In this document: piece by piece, positions 1-8,563 of the stretch
How the letters are laid out: each line of letters opens with the position of its first letter
How positions within the stretch are numbered: the stretch's first letter is position 1
Origin: Pseudoalteromonas denitrificans DSM 6059
GTDB taxonomy: Bacteria > Pseudomonadota > Gammaproteobacteria > Enterobacterales > Alteromonadaceae
Direction of reading: 5' to 3'
Length of the DNA: 56,197 bases
Assembly (NCBI RefSeq): GCF_900112265.1
Contig: NZ_FOLO01000036.1
Location: forward strand, 1 to 56,197
Translations under genes and position numbers: made by a program
Notes under the pieces: model-generated
What the model saw: the letters and a program-made list of their open reading frames with translations, nothing else
Told to the model about the DNA's origin: nothing
Database searches by the model: none

Positions 1-21
1 TTACCCGTGAGGCTTAACCAT
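1..21 (+). rRNA. rrl: 23S rRNA, 3' end (partial)
   Basis: The first bases contain CCGTGAGGCTTAACC, the conserved 3' terminus of gammaproteobacterial 23S rRNA. Only the last ~20 nt are inside the window. A 138-nt spacer follows and then 5S rRNA, the usual operon order. The exact 3' end is estimated from E. coli. Confidence 0.85.
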
Positions 22-159
22 ACAACGCCAAAGTGGTTTGTGTGATAGTGACAAGCAAGAAGTTAGTGTTAACTAAAGTAGAATATATTTTACGAAATCT
101 GTATCAGCAGACCGAATTATTAAAGACAAAAACAAGAACAAAGCAAGATGAAAAGAATT

Positions 160-277
160 TGCTTGGTGACAATAGCGTTTTGGACCCACCTGACTCCATG
201 CCGAACTCAGTAGTGAAACGAAACAGCGCCGATGATAGTGTGGGGTTTCCCATGTGAAAGTAGGACATCGCCAGGCT
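160..277 (+). rRNA. rrf: 5S rRNA
   Basis: The core reads CCATGCCGAACTCAG, the universal 5S loop sequence, followed by AGCGCCGATGATAGTG. The closing helix I pairs GCTTGGTG (161-168) with CGCCAGGC (269-276). The length of about 118 nt matches bacterial 5S. It is the last gene of the rRNA operon entering from the left, and a terminator starts about 12 nt downstream. Confidence 0.95.
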
Positions 278-288
278 CCTAATTAGAG

Positions 289-319
289 AAACCCGATACA
301 GCAATGTGTCGGGTTTTTT
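289..319 (+). terminator. Intrinsic terminator of the rRNA operon
   Basis: AAACCCGA (289-296) pairs with TCGGGTTT (309-316). The stem continues through a wobble and ACA/TGT to a GCAA tetraloop and is followed by a T run. It lies directly after 5S on the same strand. Confidence 0.9.
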
Positions 320-558
320 CGTTTTTGTGTTTTAAAAAGTATATGTATATTTTGCTTTAGGTGATTGGGTCTAATCCATCTGGCCGGTTTTTTAGTTGTG
401 TAAGTGCGGTTGAGTAACCCTGAATTCCATAGGTTTTTTGAGCTTGTTTATAAGTATTATCGCCTTTTCTTGCAGTTGTAACAGCTTGTAGTTAAAAGTC
501 TCGTGAATAATCGCGTTCTGTGTGTTTAGTATGTGCAGTGTTTGAGTTGTTTATAATA

Positions 559-634
559 AGCCTAAATGTGGAAACACATTTCAGGACAAGATAAAGGCAT
601 TAAAAAGCCCAACTCATTGAGTTGGGCTTTTTCA
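559..634 (+). ncRNA. Candidate small RNA (weak)
   Basis: A TATAAT box lies at 552-557 without a convincing -35 element. About seven bases downstream is a hairpin, AAATGTG-GAAA-CACATTT (564-581), then a 20-nt linker and a strong intrinsic terminator (602-632). No ORF fits in this span. The arrangement would give an RNA of about 75 nt. The alternative is that the terminator simply serves the minus-strand LuxR gene whose stop is at 660, and the -10 match is chance. The rest of 320-660 shows nothing recognisable. Confidence 0.3.
602..632. terminator. Bidirectional intrinsic terminator
   Basis: A near-perfect hairpin, AAAAAGCCCAACTCA paired with TGAGTTGGGCTTTTT, has T tracts on both strands. It lies 28 nt past the stop of the minus-strand LuxR-type gene and also ends any plus-strand transcript leaving the rRNA region. 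Confidence 0.85.
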
Positions 635-659
635 TTTAAATAAGATTTAGTATAAGTGC

Positions 660-1316
660 TTAGCGTAATTCATTTGGAATGTTGTGTTGAGCCCAAGAAA
701 GTAGCTCAATTCGGTTTCGGCATTTCGTTTTTCTAAATGCACTATATAAATGCGTTTTGACAGTATGGGGACTAATATCCAATTTATCAGCAATTTCTTT
801 ATTTTTACTACCTGTGCTCATGAGAGAAATAATTGCTTTTTCACGTTTAGTTAAACTAACTGGTTCACTCGGGGCGTCAGTGAATTTAGCTAACGTTTCT
901 TTATTGAAGTGTAAAAGGCGATTTAGAGCACTACACATGATGTCTCTTTTGTACCACAAGTGATTTTCTAATAACAACCTGATGCCTTTCATCAAAACAT
1001 CTGTATTATCATTAGCATAAAAAACCCCCCTGATGCCACTTAATAGAGCTCGGTTGGCAAGTTCGGGGTTTTGGCCAATATTAAATAAGATGATATCGCA
1101 TTCAACAGTTAGGTCTGATACTTTTTGTTGTAATTTTTCCCACGCATTTTCTTCGCCTGCCTCAATAAATAATAATCGAGTATTAGCTGGTACATCTGTT
1201 GTACTTAAACTGCTTTGTACTAACAAACCTTGAGCTTTTAACAAAGGTTGTAATACATCTAAACTGATACTATTTACAGGGTTCGATTCCAGTAAAATAA
1301 ATGCAGAGTTCTTCAT
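660..1316 (-). CDS. LuxR-family transcription regulator, CsgD/VpsT-like
   Basis: This 218-residue protein matches the CsgD/VpsT family in length and layout: a receiver-like N-terminal domain (about 1-135) and a LuxR helix-turn-helix (about 155-212, with KNKEIADKLDISPHTVKTHL). The receiver half lacks a clear phospho-acceptor Asp environment, as in CsgD, and has the CsgD-like GVFYA segment near residue 98. Residues 121-124 are WYKR, close to the W[FLM][TS]R motif that binds cyclic di-GMP in VpsT. Family members control biofilm matrix genes (curli, cellulose, exopolysaccharide). No matrix operon is in the window, so its targets are unknown. It lies downstream of hinT on the same strand, about 160 bp away, probably with its own promoter; AAGGAT precedes the ATG as ribosome-binding site. 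The LuxR call is firm and the CsgD/VpsT placement is likely. Confidence 0.85.
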   Translation of the reverse strand: MKNSAFILLESNPVNSISLDVLQPLLKAQGLLVQSSLSTTDVPANTRLLFIEAGEENAWEKLQQKVSDLTVECDIILFNIGQNPELANRALLSGIRGVFYANDNTDVLMKGIRLLLENHLWYKRDIMCSALNRLLHFNKETLAKFTDAPSEPVSLTKREKAIISLMSTGSKNKEIADKLDISPHTVKTHLYSAFRKTKCRNRIELLSWAQHNIPNELR

Positions 1317-1476
1317 GCTGATTTATCCTTGCCCATAGGCTTTTTTACCTTTTAAAGGTGTTAGGTCTATATTTTGGGCAATATTAGCACAACTACAACT
1401 CCTTTAGTATTGCTTTTTTATTTATTTATACTTCTTTTGGGTTGCTTTTAAGGGTTTTAAATAAAAAAGTATTAGT

Positions 1477-1842
1477 CTAAGCTTTCATTTTATTCGTATA
1501 TGGTGGCCAACCCATTTCTTGACCTGCCAACATATGTAAATGGATATGATAGACAGTCTGCCCGCCATCTTCATTGCAATTCATCACAACTCTATAACCT
1601 GTGTCAGCAAAACCATTGGTTTTAGCAAGTTCAGCTGCAACACAATAAAGTTGACCAATCAATTCTCTATCCTCTTTTACAATGTCATTGATGGTTGCGA
1701 TTGGTTTTTTGGGAATGATTAATACATGGTAAGGGGCTTGCGGATTAATATCTTTAAAAGCTAATGTGTGTTCATCTTCGTAAACAATATCAGCGGAAAT
1801 TTCTCGGTTAATTATTTTTGTGAAAAGTGTTTCTTTACTCAT
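1477..1842 (-). CDS. hinT: HIT-family purine nucleoside phosphoramidase HinT
   Basis: This 121-residue protein has the family's histidine triad near the C-terminus (HIHLHML, His99/101/103) and the conserved N-terminal stretch around FTKIINREI and FKDINPQAP. HinT hydrolyses nucleoside phosphoramidates such as aminoacyl-AMP adducts in the cytoplasm. I chose the ATG at 1842 because AAGGA sits eight bases upstream; an in-frame ATG six codons earlier (1860) has no such site. The gene is divergent from a DUF2057 gene whose start is 76 bp away. It appears intact and is of normal length. Confidence 0.93.
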   Translation of the reverse strand: MSKETLFTKIINREISADIVYEDEHTLAFKDINPQAPYHVLIIPKKPIATINDIVKEDRELIGQLYCVAAELAKTNGFADTGYRVVMNCNEDGGQTVYHIHLHMLAGQEMGWPPYTNKMKA

Positions 1843-1918
1843 GGTTTTATTCCTTATCAATTTATGGCTTAATTATGTCAGTTTACGATTACTTGTCTAT
1901 CAATTGGGGTTGTTTTAT

Positions 1919-2446
1919 ATGCGCTATTTTTTGTTTTTCTTATCTTTTTTTTCGTGTTCAGTATTCGCTGTACAAATTAAATTTCCAGAAGAGTTGATTC
2001 CATTACAAGTCGATAGCAATAAAATAGAGCATTCTTTATTTTCACCAGTTGATGAAATTAAATTAACGCAAGGTATGCACAAAATCCAATTAAAATATTC
2101 AGACTTATTTGAATTGGATTTTGATGATCATGAGGTTGTTGAGTCGCAACCGTTTTGGATAAAAGTGAATATATCTTCAAAAAGTAATTACCGCCTGATA
2201 TTTGATGCACCTCAAGATGTAGAAGCAGCACATATTTTTGCAAAAGCACCTTTGGTTATGCTTGAACAGTTGTTGACTGGAGATGTAGCTATTATTGAAA
2301 AAAGTTCTGAACCTGAAGTTTCAATATCTGAGATTAAACCTGATCAAGTAATCAAGGAGCCTAAGGTATTAGATATGTTAGATTTCTGGTGGAAACAAGC
2401 CAATGAAGATGAAAAAACATTGTTTTTAAAGTCACTTGAAAAGTGA
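1919..2446 (+). CDS. DUF2057 (YccT-like) periplasmic protein
   Basis: This 175-residue protein has a hydrophobic signal peptide (about 1-17, ending ...CSVFA). The body has the DUF2057 pattern: an early 'IKFPEELIPLQVD' strand, a central 'FDAPQDVEAAHIFAK' segment, and the characteristic C-terminal helix 'MLDFWW..A..DEKTLFL'. The family includes E. coli/Salmonella YccT, reported to interfere with curli assembly (renamed CsgI). The start at 1919 places the signal peptide at the N-terminus. A longer in-frame start at 1820 would overlap hinT and add a non-signal extension, so I rejected it. The nearby CsgD-like regulator makes a biofilm role tempting, but hinT lies between them and the genes are divergent. 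Function here is unproven. Confidence 0.75.
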   Translation: MRYFLFFLSFFSCSVFAVQIKFPEELIPLQVDSNKIEHSLFSPVDEIKLTQGMHKIQLKYSDLFELDFDDHEVVESQPFWIKVNISSKSNYRLIFDAPQDVEAAHIFAKAPLVMLEQLLTGDVAIIEKSSEPEVSISEIKPDQVIKEPKVLDMLDFWWKQANEDEKTLFLKSLEK

Positions 2447-3013
2447 TTTTTGATATTACTATTTATTTTAATGAAGTATGACCACTATATAAGATTTAGG
2501 TTCGCCCAAACAGATAAATTTGTAGATCTTACTCAGTATAGTTTTGGCACAATTTATCATGATATTATCGAAATATGACTGATGGAAAAATTAGATAATA
2601 ATAACATTGTCAGTAATATCGCTATTAGGTCTATATTGCAATGTTAATTAAAAAGTTCCAACTTTCATATATAGTGAAGCTATGGCATTAATAATATTTA
2701 TGCTTTTAAGTTTTGATCTAAAAATATTTGGTCTTGTATAAGATAGATATTGCACAGAATTGTGATACGTTTATTAAAAATAAATTAATTTTAAATCTCA
2801 GTTTTAACAGGTACTCACCTTAAAAATATTATATGAGTTTATTAAATTACTACTTTTCTAGGAAAGTACACTCATTTTTTCAACTCACTTCGTCAGTTTA
2901 CATCCTTTAAAATTAATCCACTCATTTATAAACTTTATTTTACTCTAAAATAAAACAGGTTTTGGCTATTAAACTATACTTACTTTTAAGTTTTAATAAA
3001 TGGCTATTTTTAA
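2447..3013. other. Gene-free AT-rich stretch with one terminator-like hairpin
   Basis: About 570 bp are very AT-rich with stops in all frames. The only structure I see is at 2833-2880: ATGAGT (2833-2838) pairs with ACTCAT (2870-2875), an inner TACTTT/AAAGTA stem adds to it, and a T run follows (2875-2880). It could end a short plus-strand transcript, but I see no convincing promoter. Nothing else is recognisable. Confidence 0.4.
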
Positions 3014-3967
3014 GTGCATTATTCTTTTTGTATTTTATTTTTATTTTTTGTACTTAAAATAAATGCATATAATGCGCCTGATCAAAATACTATATTATTA
3101 CCATTAAATGCATGGGCAAGCCAAAGAGTACTCACTAAAGTTGTTGCTAAAAAAGTAAGAGAGTTGGGATATAATGTTGAATTTGTTGAAATTGGCTCTA
3201 CAGATCAATGGGGAGCTTTGCGAAAAGGAATCATTCATCTACAAATAGAGGTTTGGCAAAGTGATCAAACAAATGCATTTACTGAAGCTGTTAAGAAAGG
3301 GTTTGTAATTGATGCTGGGCGCCATACAGCCCAAGGGCGTGAAGATTGGTGGTATCCAGAATATGTAGAGAATATTTGCAAAGGGTTGCCTGACTGGAGG
3401 GCGCTAAATAAATGCTCTTCAATTTTTAGTAATAATTCAAAGTCTTCTAAAGGTATTTTTTATACTGGGCCATGGAATTATAGGGATGCGGACTTAATTC
3501 GCTCTTTAAAGTTAAATTTCAAGATCGAAAGACTAAAAGATGCAAATGCAATATGGACTAAATTAAGAAATGCTAAAAAAATAGAAAAACCAATAATTTT
3601 ACTTAATTGGACACCTAACTGGATAGATGTACGAATTAAAGGACGCTTTGTTAATTTTCCAAAATATGAGGAGGAGTGTGAAACGGATCCTGGCTGGGGA
3701 GTAAATAAAAATATGTTATATGACTGCGGTAATTCATTAGTCACCATTTTAAAAAAAGCAGCTTGGCCTGGCCTTAAAAAAAAATATCCATGTATTTTTT
3801 TACTATTAAAAAATATCGACTTTACAAACGATATGATTTCAGAGGCTGCGGCTTTAGTTGTTGTTGATGGTTATACTGAAGAAAAAGCGGTCTCATTGTG
3901 GTTAAAAAAATATTCACAAGATAGTAAAAAGTGGTTAGGGTTCGAATGCCCATTAAATTTAGAGTAA
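3014..3967 (+). CDS. OpuAC/ProX-type glycine betaine-like solute-binding protein
   Basis: This is a 317-residue periplasmic protein with a hydrophobic leader (about 1-18). Its fold follows the OpuAC (quaternary amine binding) family: 'ILLPLNAWASQRVLTKVVAKKV.ELGY.VEFV' at the start, 'LQIEVWQSDQ', an aromatic-rich 'GREDWWYPEYV', and 'ILLNWTPNWIDV'. In ABC uptake systems such proteins deliver betaine, carnitine or choline-like ligands, but no permease or ATPase is encoded nearby. A second binding protein starts 2 bp downstream and then a propeller sensor kinase, so it may serve sensing instead of uptake. The start is a GTG, the first start codon after an in-frame stop at 3011-3013, with no clear Shine-Dalgarno site. 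An ATG at 3000 opens another frame that also encodes a short hydrophobic stretch, so the true N-terminus is uncertain. Confidence 0.8.
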   Translation: MHYSFCILFLFFVLKINAYNAPDQNTILLPLNAWASQRVLTKVVAKKVRELGYNVEFVEIGSTDQWGALRKGIIHLQIEVWQSDQTNAFTEAVKKGFVIDAGRHTAQGREDWWYPEYVENICKGLPDWRALNKCSSIFSNNSKSSKGIFYTGPWNYRDADLIRSLKLNFKIERLKDANAIWTKLRNAKKIEKPIILLNWTPNWIDVRIKGRFVNFPKYEEECETDPGWGVNKNMLYDCGNSLVTILKKAAWPGLKKKYPCIFLLLKNIDFTNDMISEAAALVVVDGYTEEKAVSLWLKKYSQDSKKWLGFECPLNLE

Positions 3968-3969
3968 AA

Positions 3970-4758
3970 ATGGCACACTATTCACTATCTTCCTTGTTAA
4001 TTCTTATGTGTTTTTTTAGCGAGGCACTTGAGGTTACGTTTTGTTTTGAGGATATTGATCTACCGCCATACGCTATTGACCAAGATGAAAATAATTTAGC
4101 TGAAAGAGGGATGTTATTACATTTAATTAAGCTTTCGGCTAAAAAGGCTGGCATTGAAGCTAAATTTATTCGAAACCCTTGGCTTAGATGCCAAAAGTTA
4201 GTTAGAAATAATGATGCGCAATCTTTATTTTCGATGATCCAAACTGATGAACGTAGTCAACTCTTTGCTTTTCCTGAACAAAATAATCTAGAGCCATACT
4301 TTTTAATGCAAGCAGAATATGCATTATTTGTGAAAGTAGGTGGTCGATTTGATTTAGATGATTCAAAATCATTGTTAGTTGACGCCGAAGGCTTGAATTT
4401 AACCAAATATAAAATTTACAGTCAATTTGGTTTGTCTGCACCATTTGGTTATGTAGCATATGAATTTTTGAGAAAAAATAAAATATTAACTCCTGTAAAT
4501 TTAACCCCAAAACAAGGTTTTAGTTTGATAATAAATAATAAACTTGATGGGTATGTGATTGAGCGGCGAATAGGCATTGAAATAGCTAAATCTATGCAAA
4601 TAGAAAAGCTTATTAAGCCTAGTCAATTTGCTGTTATTAAAACTTATTGGCATGCTCCTTTTAATCAAGTTTTTTATCAACAAAATAAAGAACAAATTGA
4701 CCTTTTTTGGTCGCATTTTTCAGGTTTTCGTGAACAAATGTCCACTAAAGAAAAATAA
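3970..4758 (+). CDS. Periplasmic solute-binding protein, family 3 type
   Basis: This 262-residue protein has a signal peptide (about 1-19, ending before LEVTFCFED). The family-3 binding-protein pattern follows: 'PPYAID' near the N-terminus, 'GMLLHLIKLSAKKAGIEAKFI', and 'NPWLRCQKLV', a form common in Alteromonadales for orphan amino-acid-type binding proteins. The ATG at 3970 begins two bases after the stop of the OpuAC-type gene. That suggests an operon and perhaps translational coupling, because no strong ribosome-binding site is visible. An in-frame start at 3931 would overlap the upstream gene and place charged residues before the signal, so I rejected it. No transporter partners are nearby. 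The downstream sensor kinase (4824) is the plausible partner. The ligand is unknown. Confidence 0.78.
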   Translation: MAHYSLSSLLILMCFFSEALEVTFCFEDIDLPPYAIDQDENNLAERGMLLHLIKLSAKKAGIEAKFIRNPWLRCQKLVRNNDAQSLFSMIQTDERSQLFAFPEQNNLEPYFLMQAEYALFVKVGGRFDLDDSKSLLVDAEGLNLTKYKIYSQFGLSAPFGYVAYEFLRKNKILTPVNLTPKQGFSLIINNKLDGYVIERRIGIEIAKSMQIEKLIKPSQFAVIKTYWHAPFNQVFYQQNKEQIDLFWSHFSGFREQMSTKEK

Positions 4759-4823
4759 AATAAATTTTATAAAGAGAAGCTGAAAAAAATAGGTTTTAGT
4801 CTACAATTTATAGTGTTATTTCT

Positions 4824-7800
4824 ATGGTGGAAATTACATTGCATAGATTGTTTCTTTTAATGTTTCTCATTTTATTTTCTATAAAACCTCTGGCTGAGCC
4901 AGTTTTTACTGATGTTAATCAACCTATGATTAATTACACTCCTGAATCAGGTCTAAGTCAATTAACAGTTACGGCAATAATACAAGATGATTTGGGTTTT
5001 ATGTGGTTTGGTACTCAAACAGGCTTAAATCGGTTTGATAGTTATGAATTCACACAATTTAAGGCTCAATCATTAAAGAAAAATCAGTTAGCGGGTAATT
5101 TTATCAGGGCTATGTGCCGTATTCATAATTTTTTATGGATAGGCACTAGTACAGGTTTAAGCTCATATAATGTTAACACAGGTGAATTTCGTTCTTATTT
5201 CAAAGATTTTAATGATGTAATTCCTTCCGATAATATCACCAGTTTATCCTGTTTTAAAAGTTCAGTATTAATAGGTACAGAAGCAAATGGTTTATGGAGT
5301 TTAAATATAACTAACGATAAGGCTACTGTAATCGAAGAGACTGCTAATATGAGAATTAGCAGTATCCAACAAACATTACATCATATTTATTTTGGTGCCG
5401 AAAAAGGATTGTTTAGCTTAACTAAAGATGAATTTAAATTAACTCAAAATAATCAAAACTCCGTCCAAAGTTTATTATTAATAAATAATAAACTGATTGT
5501 CGGATTAAGCGATGGAGGACTTAATGCGTACGATATTTTGTCTAACAAACTTGTATTAAGTTGGAGTAACGTATTATCTGAAAAAATTAAAAATAAAATC
5601 AACGCATTAGTTAAATATAAAGACAAGGTGTTAGTTGGAACAATGGAAGGGGTTTATATCATTGACCTTACCGGAAATATTGTTGATAGATATAAACATA
5701 ATGCATCGCAGTCTTATAGTTTAAGTGATGATATTGTTTTGTCTCTTTTTGTTGATAAAGAAGAGAGTATTTGGGTCGGTAGTAACTCTGGAGGTATTAA
5801 TTATTTAACCCAAAAAGCAAAAAGATTAGGGCATATAAATCAATATAATTATCAAGATAGCCCTATAGAGCATGCAGATATGCGTAGCTTTGCTTTAGAT
5901 AATCAAGGGAGAATGTGGTTTGCAACTTCAAAAGGCATTTCTATATTTGATCATGGTAAATTTATAAAGGCGGAATCTTTATTTGAGCAGTTAAAGCCGT
6001 TAAAAAGTGCTTTTATCACAGGCTTGTTAATTGTAGAAGACGGTATTTGGTTAACAAGTCGGGGCGCTGGGATCACCTATTTTAACTTTAAATCAAAAAA
6101 GGTTGAGTTTTATTCCCCAGCAAATAAAAATTCACCATCATTATCTTGTAATGCGATCATTGAATATCAAAATAGCATAATTGTGAGCTCTAGAGATTAT
6201 GGGTTATTACGTTTTGATAAACAAAAAAATGTATTTTTACCTTTTATTTCCCATTTCACTCCTTTACCAAAAAATATCACAGGACTATTGGTTGTAAACA
6301 ATGAGCTATGGTTTGGCTCAATTGGTTATGGGTTATTTCGTTATTATGATGGAAAACTTGAACAGTTAACGGTCAAAAATGGGCTACTTTCAAATATTAT
6401 TTTTTCGCTCGCACTCGATAATAAAGGTAGAGTTTGGGGAGCCAGTGATTTTGGCGTAAATGTATTAAATAGTGACTTTCAATTAGTGCATATGATTAAT
6501 CAAAAAGGGGGGCTCAAAAATGAATCAATTTGGAGTGTGGTTTTTGATGAAGTTGATAGCGTTTGGTTAGGCACAAGCGGTGGCCTGGTTAAAGTTAATG
6601 TAAATAATTATGCTATTGAAAACTTTAATGTTATGGATGGTTCTCAAAGTTCTGAGTTTAATTTTGGGGCTGCATGGTTATCTCCCTCAGGTCGAGTCTT
6701 TATGGGAGGCACAAATGGATTCAACCAATTTAAACCCGAACACATTGTTGCTGGAAAAAACATTCCTCAATTGCGGCTAAGTAAAATATCAATACTAGGA
6801 AAAACGATTACTCCTCAGAACTCACCTAAAGCGATACTGTATCAGCCGGAAATTATTAAAAAAATAACGCTAGAGCATGAGCAGGATATTATGTCATTTA
6901 AGTATGTGTCCTTAGCTTATTCTAATCATAAAGAAATAACTTATTATTATAAAGTGATAGGGTTATCTGAACAATGGCTCCCTATGGAAGAAGGTAGCAG
7001 GCAAGTTAATTTAATTAAACCTGCTCCGGGTGATTATCAACTTGAAGCATATGCTGTGGATCAAAATGGTGATAAGTCCAAAATACATGTATTAAATATT
7101 GAGCTACTAGCACCTTGGTGGTGGAGTCAGTTTAGTAAGCTTCTTTATAGTATATTATTTATTTCAACGCTTGTTTTGGTTTTTGTATATCGTTATCGGG
7201 TTTACCAAAACGTGATAAAAGATAACTTGGCGATGTCTGAATTAAAACAAAGGCTTGAGCTTTCTTTATGGGCAAGTGGCGATGAATTATGGGATTGGGA
7301 TGTTATTAATAATAAAATTTATCGTTACGCTGTTGAATCTCGAATTGACTATGGTAAAGAAGTTAATCATAAAAATAGTAAATATATGGCTGAGTTTGTT
7401 CATTTGTTTGACCGACCTTTATTACTTGAAAAAATAAGGCTGTGTTTAGAGGAGGGAATTAATAGCTATGAGGTTTCAGTACGAATTAAAGATTTTTTTG
7501 GTAATTGGTGTTGGGTATTAGATCGCGGAAAAGTCGTTCACAGAAATGAATATGGTAATGTAACACGTATGTCAGGTTCAATTAGAGATATTGCCGAGCT
7601 TAAACTTCATGAGGATTCTCTACAAGAGTTAAATGAAAAACTAGAACACAAAGTTGCTGCGAGAACGGCAGAAATATCTAAAAAAAATGATGATTTAGAG
7701 CATGCCGTTTCGCAATTAAAACTGGCACAAAATGAACTGATTGAAAGTGAAAAAATGGCTTCTTTGGGTAATTTAGTTGCTGGGATATCTCATGAAATTA

Positions 7801-8483
7801 ACACTCCTTTGGGGATTGCTATAACGGCAATAACACATAATCAAGATTATCTAGTTGAAGTACAAAAAAAACTTGATAATAAAACACTTACTCAATCCGA
7901 TTTAATCGAATCTATTTCTTCACAAATGGAAAGTTATCGTTTAATTCTTAAAAATTTAGATCGCGCTAATCATCTTATCGCCAATTTTAAACAAATAGCT
8001 GTGGATCAAAATTCGGAAACACAAAGGGAAGTTAATTTAACTGAATATATCACTGAGGTTATGAATTCAGTTAAACCTTTATTTACGAATAAAAATATAT
8101 CTGTTGTGATCCATGGGCCGGAATTATTGAAAATAACGACCTACCCAGGACCTATATATCAAATTATTACTAATTTAGTTAATAACTCAGTGATACATGG
8201 ATTTGAAGGGCTTGATAAAGGAATTTTACGCATTGAAATAAGCATATTAGAAGGAAAAATATGTATGAATTATTTTGATAATGGCATTGGTATGGAAATA
8301 TATATGCTACAACATATTTTTGATCCTTTTGTTACCAGTAAGCGTAATCAGGGGGGGAGCGGTTTAGGTATGAATATTGTGTATAACTTGGTATCTCAAA
8401 TATTAAAGGGTGAAATAAAGTGTTTCTCAAGCCCTGGAAGTGGTTTGGAAGTTCAGATGCGCTTTCCGATTAACATTTGTTAA
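4824..8483 (+). CDS. Membrane sensor histidine kinase with two-component-regulator propeller
   Basis: This 1219-residue protein has a signal peptide (about 1-24) and then a long periplasmic beta-propeller (about 40-660) with repeated 'MWFGT..GLNRFD', 'IWVGS.SGGINYL' and 'VWLGTSGGLVKV' blades. A Y_Y_Y domain follows (about 690-755), then one transmembrane helix (about 772-792), a PAS-like domain (about 805-930) and a coiled coil (about 935-980). The dimerisation domain has GISHEINTPLG with phospho-acceptor His990. The ATPase domain has the N box NLVNNSVIHGF (near 1116), G1 DNGIGM (near 1151) and G2 GGSGLGM. Unlike Bacteroidetes hybrid systems it has no receiver or DNA-binding domain, and no response regulator is adjacent. 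Propeller sensors of this type usually detect oligomeric or periplasmic ligands. The two upstream binding-protein genes on the same strand suggest a joint sensory unit, which is inference. Confidence 0.9.
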   Translation: MVEITLHRLFLLMFLILFSIKPLAEPVFTDVNQPMINYTPESGLSQLTVTAIIQDDLGFMWFGTQTGLNRFDSYEFTQFKAQSLKKNQLAGNFIRAMCRIHNFLWIGTSTGLSSYNVNTGEFRSYFKDFNDVIPSDNITSLSCFKSSVLIGTEANGLWSLNITNDKATVIEETANMRISSIQQTLHHIYFGAEKGLFSLTKDEFKLTQNNQNSVQSLLLINNKLIVGLSDGGLNAYDILSNKLVLSWSNVLSEKIKNKINALVKYKDKVLVGTMEGVYIIDLTGNIVDRYKHNASQSYSLSDDIVLSLFVDKEESIWVGSNSGGINYLTQKAKRLGHINQYNYQDSPIEHADMRSFALDNQGRMWFATSKGISIFDHGKFIKAESLFEQLKPLKSAFITGLLIVEDGIWLTSRGAGITYFNFKSKKVEFYSPANKNSPSLSCNAIIEYQNSIIVSSRDYGLLRFDKQKNVFLPFISHFTPLPKNITGLLVVNNELWFGSIGYGLFRYYDGKLEQLTVKNGLLSNIIFSLALDNKGRVWGASDFGVNVLNSDFQLVHMINQKGGLKNESIWSVVFDEVDSVWLGTSGGLVKVNVNNYAIENFNVMDGSQSSEFNFGAAWLSPSGRVFMGGTNGFNQFKPEHIVAGKNIPQLRLSKISILGKTITPQNSPKAILYQPEIIKKITLEHEQDIMSFKYVSLAYSNHKEITYYYKVIGLSEQWLPMEEGSRQVNLIKPAPGDYQLEAYAVDQNGDKSKIHVLNIELLAPWWWSQFSKLLYSILFISTLVLVFVYRYRVYQNVIKDNLAMSELKQRLELSLWASGDELWDWDVINNKIYRYAVESRIDYGKEVNHKNSKYMAEFVHLFDRPLLLEKIRLCLEEGINSYEVSVRIKDFFGNWCWVLDRGKVVHRNEYGNVTRMSGSIRDIAELKLHEDSLQELNEKLEHKVAARTAEISKKNDDLEHAVSQLKLAQNELIESEKMASLGNLVAGISHEINTPLGIAITAITHNQDYLVEVQKKLDNKTLTQSDLIESISSQMESYRLILKNLDRANHLIANFKQIAVDQNSETQREVNLTEYITEVMNSVKPLFTNKNISVVIHGPELLKITTYPGPIYQIITNLVNNSVIHGFEGLDKGILRIEISILEGKICMNYFDNGIGMEIYMLQHIFDPFVTSKRNQGGSGLGMNIVYNLVSQILKGEIKCFSSPGSGLEVQMRFPINIC

Positions 8484-8563
8484 ACCAGCCTAAGGAGTTA
8501 GGGGATCTTTATTTATTGGGGTACACTGAAAATATAAATACTTTGTCAATGGATTAACTTTTA

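Noticed and set aside
33..304. Open frames on both strands over the 23S-5S spacer and 5S gene
   Set aside because: They overlap the 5S rRNA gene and have no protein-like features.
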